A stretch of DNA of 64,000 nucleotides, from assembly GCA_013396655.1 (NCBI GenBank), contig WBMV01006612.1, forward strand, positions 897,792-961,791, read 5' to 3'. The notes below the pieces were generated by a model. It saw nothing but the letters and a program-made list of their open reading frames with translations, ran no database searches and was not told the origin of the DNA. The position numbers were made by a program, and so were the translations under genes. Below, in pieces: positions 21,144-31,345 of this stretch. The stretch is from Campylorhamphus procurvoides. Lineage: Eukaryota > Chordata > Aves > Passeriformes > Dendrocolaptidae. Each line of letters starts with the position of its first letter. The first letter of the stretch is position 1.

Positions 21144-24100
21144 AACTTCCATTTTCCCTTTCCCCCCCTCCTCCCCACTTTGTAGGTGCTGTGTAGGAGC
21201 TGCTCAATTGCCCCTCAGCTCCCCAGTGGCCGCTGGCAAAACACGGGACCTGAAGGTGCAGAGCTAAATTGGGACCACAGAGGGTATAGCCTGTCAAATA
21301 TCCAAGGAATTGCAGCAGTTTGGAAGGAGGCAAACACAGATTTCAGTTTGAGGCATGACTGAGACAGGTGTGCTGGAAGAAACCCCATGGAGTGAGAGGT
21401 ACCAAGGGACAGGGTCTCATTTCTCTCTCTAGTGACATTCCTGAGAATTGTTTTGTGTTTTTTTCCTTGCTTTCCACCATGAAGGTGCCAGTGGTGCCAT
21501 GGTGAACTGTTCAAATAGTAAAGCTTCATGGTTTATTGAAGAGTTGCTGATTGTATGGAGGAACTGACTGCAAAGGTGCTTTCATTGGATGTACACACGG
21601 TTAAAGGAAGCTTCCCACTGAAAAACCCCAAAACCTATCAGACTGCTTATCCCTGATAATCAGTAGTGTGAGGCCACTCCTTTGAGGGAGTTCTTTTCCC
21701 TTCACGTGCTGCATTGGTGTGGCATCCAGTACTTTGCATGGCAGTGTGCATGGATGAGGCAGAGGGTCATCCTGGAAGTGTGCAATTGTCTGCCTGCTAT
21801 GAACTCCCACGGCAATTCTTCCCTGTCTCCTCCTGGGAAAAGCCAATGAGCCCGAACTCAGCCCACTACCCAACAGCTGAACTTTGCTGGCTTAGCCAGG
21901 CATTTAAGACTGTGAGAGTGGGCTGTTTAATGTTCCTTCTCCATTTTATGTCTTAGGAGGCAAAGCAGACTAAGCTGTCACCGATATCCCCAGTACCTTT
22001 TAGATTCCTCCATAATTTATGAAGTTCTTTGTACTCCACAAAGATATAATCTACTCCTTTTAGCTTAGTACTCCCCTTTCCCACCATTATCTAGAGCTTA
22101 AAAGAGGGGTCTGAATCTCAGCAGCCCTGACCACCTTAAGTAAAAAGCCTGATATCCTAATTGACATTTCTACCATTTCCTACCAGTCAGTGAATTAGCT
22201 GTAAATTCAACGTTAAAGTTTAAGGATAAAAAACATTTTAAGGGAACTGAAAGATCATTACTGTGTTACATCAAAAATAAAAGTTCAGCAGGGGTAAGTG
22301 ATTTGCTCAAGGTTATGGCAAGTTTGTGAACAGAATCTTATTTGCTGACACTGGCACTAGAGAACAGTTCTTCTCATACTGTTTTGGGCTGCTACATTTC
22401 TCTGTTGTATTACCAAATCACTACTAAGTTGCCTATCCTGTTCACCTTTGTTGTTTATATGTGATCCATTCTTGTCAAGATGGTACAAGAAGGAGGTCAG
22501 TTAGAAACTAACAAGCTCAGTCATATTGAATAATAAAGTTCAGGATTTTTAAATTTTTTTATTTCTCTATACTTTGGTTCACTGGAGGCTACGCACTGGT
22601 TTGGTTTTTCCTTTGTTTTTATTTGTTTTGTTTTGTTACTTCCCTAAGAACATGCCACTGGCTTCCTAGTGTTGTTTGTGGTACAAGTTCTTGCATCATT
22701 TGTGTAACTCAAAGACAAATAAGCTGTTGAAGAGTCCTACAAGGAACAGCTGAGAGAGATGGGGTTGTTCAGGTTGGACATAAGAAGGGATTTCTTGACA
22801 GTAAGGGCTGTCCAGCATTGGAACATGCTGCTCAGAGAAGTGGTGGAGTCACAGTCCCTGGAGATATTTAAGGAAAGACTGGATTTCCTGTGATGGTCTA
22901 GGGGATTGATACACTAATCTGAACTATGGAAACAAGGTAATAAAGTTATTATATTTAGTACCCTTCTTCAGTGGCATTTATCACATAAAGCCATATTGTA
23001 AATAAATATAATTCCTGGAAAAAAATAAACAGCAATGCATCTCTCTAATAGATTGTTTTGAATACTTTCAGAAAGTTTTTCTACAAAGCTTTTTTACCAT
23101 AAATCAAAGGCTCTTGGGTATTTTAAATGTCTAGAGGGAAAGCAGGTTTTCCACCAAGTCCAGTCAAAATATGTGAGCAAGTAATGCTCAGGCAACTTTG
23201 AAAAGTGGCAGCACTGTACTAGGATATGTAAATAAAAATGTCTTTCACAGGAGAGGTGAAAAAATATCATTCCCTTCTACTCTGCATTGGTAAGGGCTTA
23301 TTTGGAAAATTGTGCATTATGTTAAAAACACACAAAACATAAATAAACTGTCTGCTGAGAAGCAAGCAGCATGATCAGAAGTTAAAAATGGGGGCTTTCA
23401 GGAAAGTCTAAAATAACTGTATTTAGAGAAGACTTAAAGGAAACATGATAAATGTGTATCAGCACAGATGTACTGAAACTGTGACAAGAGGAATTGGGTA
23501 TACTTAAGCACTGAAGAAGTTTATGGTTTCAGTGATCTCCACTGTTAAAGGTTCTTTTAGGAAATCTTCTCTGCACGCCCCAGAAGAGATTCTGGGGTTT
23601 GGTCAGGAGAGGAACTGTTCTGAACTGTGAGGTTCTAGTCTTTTGTTAGGAAATCTCCTTTCTCACTACTCTCATCTTTTAAGAGAACTGAGGGCATGTT
23701 CTGTCTCTTTTGTGCCTTTGTCAAGCTTCCTTTGTCAAGAACCAATTCTGCTTCTAAAATAACTTTATATACCAAAATTATTTTATTACAGAAGTGAATA
23801 ATAACAACATGTCCCTCAAATGTAGCATTCTTGTGAGCTGATAGTTACAAGTATTCTGGTTCTCAGCTGTGTTTCAGTAAAATGGGAAACAACTGTATGA
23901 AATCTCATCCTCACACATGGATTCATGTGCATGAATTTATAATTTTCCCAAGTACTTTGCAGTGAAAAAGTCACCTTTGACATATAAGAGAAAGGATTGG
24001 TTTACCAACTGTTGTCAACGAACTGAGCTGTGAACTGTGTGGAACTAATTCTATCTCCAGAACACATATAAGTTTCCTTGTTTTCAGCAAGAAGCTACAT

Positions 24101-25450
24101 GGTAAGTGTTGGTAAAACCCAAACTGACAGGGTTCATCTTCACTAACTATTAAGGCTTCTAATATTAGAGAAAAGAGTAACAAAGCTGCTCTCCAGAACT
24201 TGGAGATAAACAGCTGTACTAGCAGAATTCTCTGCTGCTGGAAAGACTGATGTGAATTATTGTTGGTGTCAATCATTATGTGCATTCTGCTCTCATTAAT
24301 TTCAGATTTATTTGAAAGAGAGTTATGTCAAAATGTAATAAACTGGGATTATTCCTTAGTATATGGAATCCCATAAATAATTTACTAAATTAAAATGGCA
24401 AAGAAAATAGACTATTTTATAATTGTGGTTGGAAAACTATGTGGTATTTATTATTCATGAATTATATTTTTATTTATATGCCATTTGTTTAATAGCTTTC
24501 CACATCTTTTGTTCTCACTTTGTATATGCAAGTGATAACTGGGGTGTCCATCTTGCCTCATCAGAATTTCACTGTGACGTGGACAGTAGGGATTAAATTA
24601 GAATTCTCATACAGTGAAAATCACAGATTTCTTCTCACCTTATTGCTCTCAGCTCTTTGAGGTGCACATCCAACAGCACACAGCTGATCAGTTCACACTC
24701 CACTCTGGGGCTTACTCCCACCAGCAACCATTCTAATGTGTTTTTATTTCATTTTATTAAAACTTAATGAGAGTTAAAAACTCAGTTTAATTTCTTTTTT
24801 CCTGTCCATCATCAATTTTCTGTCAGAGAGCTGTTGTCAGTTCTAAGAAATTGATCTTTGCTGTAGAAATGCTGCCACCGTGATCTGATGACTTACTTGT
24901 TTTGTTTGTGCCTGATCATTGGAGGGAATGGCTGGATTTTTGGATCCAGAAGCATCTGTAACAGCTGTTTGGGTGGTAATTTTTGGTGTGGTTTCTCTAT
25001 TTTCATGGTTACTCATATTTTCCCATGTTATCTTGCTGAGGACTTGTTAGCTCCCTCCTATCTCTAGGCTGTTTGGCACTTTAAAACATGAGCTCCTCTT
25101 GCAGTAAAGGGAGTTAATGGACGTGTCTTTTCTTGGCAAAGAGTTTTATTCATGTATTTTATGTATGATGCCTCAAAACAGGGTGTGTATAAAAGGAAGT
25201 AGGAAATGTGAAATAATCAAGTGAAAATAATCCTCCTAAACACCTCCTCACATGGGCACATCTATTGTTCCTGTGAAAGAGTGGAAAGAATGTGTGCCAA
25301 ATGTTTGGAAATTCAGCAAGATTATTGTGGAGTCTTCCTGCCACTTGGTCCTCAAAGGAAGGATGTCCCTGTAGAGTTCTGTAATGTAAAAACCTTTCCA
25401 ACATTTTGTCGGAGATGATTTGCAGTAAAAAACAAACACTGAGATTCAGT
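21144..25450. other. Intergenic, no gene recognised
   Basis: AT-rich DNA lies between TMEM184C and the kinase gene. Apart from the CR1 tail listed separately and short A/T-rich simple sequence (for example ttgttttgttttgtt near 22625), I see no exon with homology, no RNA gene and no long open frame. It could hold enhancers, which are not readable here. Confidence 0.5.
22735..22910 (+). mobile_element. CR1 LINE 3' fragment
   Basis: CR1-type wording is present: aggaacagctgagagagatg, gggttgttcaggttggacat, gggctgtccagcattggaac, and ggagatatttaaggaaagac followed by tggatttcctgtgatggtct. It is truncated at both ends. Confidence 0.8.
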
Positions 25451-25541
25451 TTTAAACAAGACAATAAAACTCTTTGCTAAAAGTCCATGCTCTGGGTGAA
25501 GAACAAATTAAAATTCACGCATACAACCAAAGATTGCTCCC

Positions 25542-25623
25542 AGACGAAAAGTGCCAAGACCCGGACCCATGGCTGCTTTTGGAGGGCCAAGGAAGCTCCA
25601 TCTTTTGCACCTGAGAGCCAAAG
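25542..25623 (+). repeat. Copy A of an inverted 82-bp repeat pair
   Basis: Aligned by eye with the reverse complement of 26876-26957, it matches at 64 of 82 positions without gaps. It is probably a piece of a dispersed repeat family that I cannot name. The strand is arbitrary. Confidence 0.7.
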
Positions 25624-26860
25624 GCAGCAGGCTTTCTCCTTGGAGAAAATGCCCGTCATTCGCAGCAGAAGGCTGCAGTTGGAGGTTTCATCTCCTGAGG
25701 AAAAATGACAACTTTTAAATGGTTAAGCTCTCAGTGACTGTCTGGGTGACCAAACTAATTGTCTTTTATTTTTTAGGCAGGCAACTGGAAAAGAAGTACC
25801 CCAGAATGTGACAAGCTGAAGCAGCCTAGGGAGAAGGTCAGTCAGTTCTCATGTTAGGGGAAAGTTGTCAATTTTTTCTGTAGGATTTGTTTATGTTGCA
25901 GCTTCTTGTTTTTCAGTTTCCAGATGGGATGCAATCTCTGTTGCAGGTTTCTGGCACAGGAGGGCAGACCAGAGAGATGAGAATTTGAGTCCCAGGCTGA
26001 ATTTAATGTTATTTTTAGGGATGCTGTCTGTCGGGTCAGTCTATGCACAACTGTTGTGATTTCTTTTTTCCACGGGTGGTACACAACCCTACAATGATCT
26101 GCTCAATGTGACAAAGGTGTGTCCCTTAGGAGGTCAAGGTAAAGGAGACTCAGGCACTTATGGGGCAACAATGCACCATGAGAAGGTATGTCAGTATGCA
26201 TGTCAGACTGTGTGTTTTGCAGTGGCAGTCTGCTCACTTAGAGGGGTGCAGCAATGCTACAGCGAGTGGTCTGATGGGGTCCAAGGGGGGTACTTTTGAT
26301 TTAGATGATCAGTGGAGTATAGAGGGATGAGAAAATAATTCTGTTGGGATGTGAAACCAGCCAGAGTGTTGTACAATGCAGCTTTATTGCAGAAGTTAAC
26401 TGTAATGTTCATTGTGCCTTTTGCAAAGTTAGCTAGATGTTCCCTGTTATCATAGCTGAGTTCCTCCTTGGCTTGGCTCCATACTGCAAGATAGATACAC
26501 ATACCCTTGAAACACAATGGTAGAGTTTGTACACAGGGGTGAGAAAGATGAGGGTGAGAGGAAGATTAAGTGGGCAGGGGTGGTTGGCCCCTTGCTCTAC
26601 AGTAGGGCATGCACAGACTGTTGCTGTTAGGTAATGAATAGGTAGTGTTTGGCTGCCACTCCAGCATCACCTTATACTATGTCCTGGCCCTACATAGTGT
26701 AATGTAGAGCTGATAAATGGGGTGCCCGGACTGCTGAGTTGAGCAATACTCATCTGACCATGGAGACTGTGTTGTTCCCCGGGGACGCCCGGTCAGTATG
26801 GGTAGTGACCAGCTGCTGCAGGTCCTGGTAGCCCTGGCCTATCTGTGTAAGTAAGCACAG

Positions 26861-26957
26861 TTTATTGATAGGGAGCTTTGGCTTTCAGATGAAAAAGACG
26901 TGGTTTCCTTGTCACTCCAAAAGCAGCAATGCCTTCCTGTCCTGGCCCTTTTTGTCT
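26861..26957 (-). repeat. Copy B of the inverted 82-bp repeat, followed by an AATAAA
   Basis: The minus-strand copy occupies 26876-26957 and continues into ctccctatcaataaactgtg. The AATAAA just after the repeat unit is compatible with an old LTR or other retroelement tail. No retroviral coding region, primer-binding site or target-site duplication was recognised around it, so the class is left open. Confidence 0.5.
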
Positions 26958-27149
26958 TGAATTGTCTGACAGTATCAGTCGGAGACATGTGCATGCAGTC
27001 TGTTGTAAAATCCTTTCCCCAGCTGTTTGTCAGGCTGTGTCTAGCAAGCCTTGATGTCAAGACAGATGTTTTGAATCAACATAAAGATATGCGCAGGTGA
27101 GATCAGCCCTTTAGAAACCTATACTCTGCCAAGAATCAATGTTTAGCAC

Positions 27150-27910
27150 AGAGGCGATGCTCCATTCTGGAGCGAGCCGCGGTGCTCCAGCCTGAGGACA
27201 CACCCTGGAACAAGAGCAGGTTCCCTGCCAAGAGAGCTGTGTAGTGGTGTCTGAGCTGCAAGACCCATTCAAAGGGCAGTCGAATGCAAACAGGACAAAC
27301 ACCTGTCAGCACGGCCCCAGGTGGGCCGTGCCTTTAGTCCTCCGCGAAGTGGGATGCCTTGAGGAGCCGGGCGGGGACGGGGGTATCCGCCTCCCTGCCC
27401 AGCCCGGACACCGCACCGGAGGCTCCCCACGCCCTGCAAGCCCCTGCCTCTCCCTGGGCGGGGTCAGCCCAGCGCCCCCGCAACCCCCGCTCCGCCGAGG
27501 GAGGGGAGGAAAGACAGAGGAAAGGGAGAGGGGGAGAGACGGGCGGGCTGTGCCGCTCCCACCCCTCTGCCCCTCCATCCCCGCGGCATTCCTGCCCGGA
27601 TCCACGGGAGCATCGCTCCGTCCTGGGGTTGGGGCCGGGGCCGGGCCAGCCGAGCCCGCAGGTGCGCAGGTGAGGGGAGCGGGGATGGCCGGGGCGGCTG
27701 GCGGGGAGCCCGGAGGAGCTGCGGCCTCCCCGGGGTGGTGCCGGGCTCCGGAGGGGCTGGGCGGGGGTCCTGGCCCCGCGGGCCTGGGGCGGACCCGGTT
27801 TCGGCTGGCGCTGCATCCCGGGAGCAGCATCCCGGGAGCATCCCGCGGCTGGCGCGGGCACCCGCGGCTCCCTGGGTGGGATTTGGCTGTGCCCGGTCCC
27901 TGGCCGCGCC
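27150..27910 (+). promoter_or_regulatory. CpG island, probable promoter of the cGMP kinase gene
   Basis: About 0.75 kb of very GC- and CpG-rich sequence contains GGGCGG-type boxes and a purine-rich run (27501-27545). It is the only such island between TMEM184C and the first coding exon of the kinase. Long overlapping open frames on both strands here are the usual effect of high GC and do not resemble known proteins. Confidence 0.7.
27600..27669 (+). other. Probable non-coding exon 1 of the kinase gene (5' end uncertain)
   Basis: A good splice donor (gtgcgcag|gtgagg, exon end 27669) lies in the CpG island. The first coding exon begins at 30839 with an acceptor only 13 nt before the ATG, so an upstream 5' UTR exon is required. 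The start coordinate is arbitrary, and other donors or additional UTR exons are possible. Confidence 0.4.
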
Positions 27911-30838
27911 TGTCCAGTGACCTCGAAAGAGCGTGTGAGGTGCCCTGCAGTAAACAGTGCATGCTCTGGTTTTGCTTTTTGTCTCATTAGGTGCGGGCAG
28001 AGGTTGGTCAGACCTCGGAGGTGTGAGGTGTTAAGTTACCTGTTAGAAATGACTGCTGTAATGTTGAATTACCAAACACTTGTCAGTATCTTCTTGAATC
28101 TTACTGTATACTTGGTCGTGAGTTTCCTACACAGGTGGCAAATCCAATTGCTTGTTGCATTCTACCCTGGCAATTAATTGTGCATATACAATGAGAAGAT
28201 AAAGTTCCTAACATTTTTACTCTAATGGGGTTGATATGTTATGAACTTTCATTATCACACAGTAAACGTGCTCTGTTTCTGGATACAATCCAAATAGTAA
28301 TTTTTTCTGTGCCCTGGGGAACCCACTGTGCCCTGTATAAAGAGAATTTTAAAATGTATGTGATATCCTGTATTGGAAATGCAGTGATTGTCACTGCATT
28401 TAGTAGCAGAGGCTGCTACCATGTTGTGTGTGGTGGTGTTTCCCATGATCTTAATTTCTACTCTCTATATTGTAATGATTAGTTTACATTATTGTTTTGG
28501 CTTTGTTGTTTGCTTTTTTTTTAAATATGGTTGCATGAGAAGCTATGATCTTTGGTTAAACCATGTGCAGTGACACATAGGTCTCTCTTCAGAGTTATTT
28601 GGTTTGGTACCTTTATGTGCATTTGTTTAAATTCTCCTGTGCAGTACAGATCTGCCTTTATTTCTGACATATCAGCCGGTTAACAAGCTGAAGCACCAGC
28701 TGCCAAAATGCATCTGTGAAATTTGCACAAAAGAAAAATATTATGCAAAATCAATAAGCAAGACAAGGGTTGAGAAGAAAGACTGTTTTAAGGAAAACTA
28801 GATTTACAATGTAAGTTATTTTGTCAGCTATTTCAATTCTAACCCACTGAGGGTTGTAAACCAGGACAGAATTGTGCATCTGTTAAAAGTTTTATTTACT
28901 GGTTATATTAACCAGTAAAAGCTAATTGCTGAAGCTTTTTGATTTATTTCTTGGTTTTGGGGAGATGTTCTTACCCAGTTCCAATGAAATGATAAGAGAT
29001 ATTACCTTAAACCATGTCACTTGGGGTTCAATGTGAAAAAGTTGTACTTTATTCCTGAAGCAGAAAATCAGTTACTTTGGGTCTGCTGATGCCTGATCAC
29101 AACAGCAGCATGCTTGCCTGGTTAGTGCACCTGTACTTTCATAAAACTTATTAAAATAGCTTATTGATAATGTAAAAGTCAGAGTCCAAGGAAACAATTC
29201 TGATTTTTATCTAAGGAAGGCAGGTGTTTTGTGTGCTGCTGTCTTCTGCAATAGCAGGGCACAATTTAACAGGATTCATCAAGAGCCTGAGCAGAGGTTT
29301 TGGGAAAAGCTCTGTGTGCCTGAACAACCTGGCCCTCAGCTCATTCCTTCTCTCCTAGTGGAGGTCTCCTTAGGCTTGAGCTCAACCAAACCAGTAACCT
29401 GGCACTGTCATGGTGCACAGTTGGGATTTATAGGCAGGCTTGCTCTCCAAGTGCTTCTACTTTGCTCCTTTTAAAATAATACAATGAAATATGACTAAGA
29501 TAGTGTCCAGTGAAGAAGGTGGGTCACTGCAGATCTGCTGAAGGCTGCTGGTTGCTGCAAGTGCTTGGAGCAGAGCTGTTCTGACAGGAGTCTGGATTTC
29601 CTTTTGCCTGCACACTTTTCATGAGCAGCCAATGGAAGGGGGTAATTCCCCATAAAAAGGTAACTGTTCCTTGACAGAAGTAGTAGCTGGTACACTAACA
29701 TATGAGCTGTAAAAATGATGCCAGCTGCCTGCCCTCAGTTAGGGGTAAGGTGGGTCTAACTCTGTGCTGTCCTGAATTTGCAATCAGCAAAAGACATCTG
29801 GGTTGGTCAAACTTTTGGAGTGATGTCTATACGAGGAAGGATTTGTCATTCTGGGAAAGAATTCAGGCATATGCCCAGACAAGGAACTAGCGTAGAATTT
29901 ACAAAATTGTATAGAAGAGGTCAATAGAGAGAAATCTTTCTGAAGCTAGGTTTTCCTAATTTTGGTATCCTTGGTTTTGTGCTGGAAGAAACATATAAAA
30001 GGAGGTAGGTCTTCATGCAAGAAGCAGACCTGTGCAACTCCTTGCTAAGGTCCTGTCATGGTCTGAGTTGAAGTTTTCAGAAAGTTTACAGGGGTTGGAA
30101 GGGAACTGAGACAAGTACTAGGATCAGAGATCCATTGAGGATTAAATAAAACATATCAGGCCCAGGAAATCTGAAGTTTCAGAGGGTATTTTGGTCGAGG
30201 AGCCTATATGCTCACCCTGTTGATACCCTGGACATCTCCCTACAGCCACGATTGGAGATAGTTACAAGCTAGCCAGACTCCTGTTCTCCTTAGTATGACA
30301 TTCTTTTATGGTCATAACCTTTCAATTTTTTTCCCAAAAATTATTGTTAATATATATGCTTAATAATCCCATATCCTTTTTGTTAGGCTGGTATGCAGCT
30401 ACTGGTTAAGTTAGTCTGTGTACTCAGTAATTATTCCTCAATGGGGAAGTGACCCAACTTTCATTATTTCCTTCTAATAATTTTCTTGCTTCAGCAGTCA
30501 AATGCAAGCTTTTCTCTTCCTGCTGTTTGTTTTGTCTTTGTTAGGCTGATAGGAGTTTACACATCTCTTTGACTCACAAAAATAAAGTAGTAGCCATCAG
30601 ATCTTTTTCTCTCTCTCTACCCCCCTCACCTACGTCTTCTCTTTGCCTTTTATTACACTGACTTGCAGGATTGGAAAGAATGAAAACAATCAACTGTGTT
30701 TACTGTAGTTGTATATGGCTAATTCAGCTGCCAGTTAAATACTAAATTCATTGTTTACCATTCCATGATTTTATTTTATTTTATTTTTTATTCTTCCTAG
30801 AGAATAAAATAAACCTGCCAATTTGTTTTCTTACCTAG

Positions 30839-31345
30839 GTCTCTGGACAAAATGGGGAATAGATTAGTGAAAACCAAGCATCTGAGGCAGCCAGATAGAC
30901 ACATAGCAAACCTTGCTATTGGCTGTGCTGCCAACCATAAGTTTTTGATGGACCCATGCCTGGGCATCAGTGTGATCAATGGGCAAGCTGATGTTCTTTG
31001 CGGCAAGGTACTCGAACTAGAAAGGGAGCTGAAGAGGAAAAATCAAGAATTGCAAGATAGCCAAAGTCATGTGGCTGAGCTTCAGGAGCAGCTGGCTATG
31101 CAGACTAAGGTCATAGCTGAACTCACCAAGGAACTTCAGAGCAAGTGTATACAGTTGAACAAGCTGCAGGATGTTGTTAGCACTCAAGGACAGCAGTCCC
31201 TTCAGCCTTCTCCATTGAAAGCTTCTGCTGATAGGAGGAGAGGAGCCAAGGAAGGTGTGTCTGCGGAGCCAACAACACGGCTGTATGATTTCAGCAGGCA
31301 AGCCATGTTTTCCCTTGAAAAAGCAACAGTCCGAAAGGACTCCAG
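30839..31345 (+). CDS. PRKG2-like: Kinase exon 2: start codon, myristoylation site, coiled coil, autoinhibitory motif
   Basis: The acceptor ttacctag is at 30831-30838, and ATG is at 30852-30854 in acaaaATGG. It encodes [18 protein letters not shown], then a block of about 30 residues without counterpart in PRKG2 as I know it ([18 protein letters not shown] onward). The zipper [18 protein letters not shown] to LNKLQDVV follows, then [16 protein letters not shown]. Donor AG|gtgagc. Confidence 0.93.

Noticed and set aside
20882..21333. Open frames across the 41-bp array giving repetitive peptides (FVG/DLWxEQC-like repeats on +, NTFCTxRPT-like on -)
   Set aside because: The unit is not a multiple of three and the frames change along the array. 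They are by-products of tandem repetition.
25542..26957. Somatostatin/urotensin-like peptide suggested by CFW in both inverted copies
   Set aside because: There is no second cysteine to close a ring, no convincing dibasic cleavage site or signal peptide, and one copy reads GCFW and the other CCFW. A dispersed repeat is simpler.
27244..27990. Overlapping open frames of 217-248 codons on both strands
   Set aside because: They lie in a CpG island where stop codons are rare in every frame. Products are Pro/Gly/Arg/Ala-rich with no family resemblance, and the donor at 27670 interrupts them.
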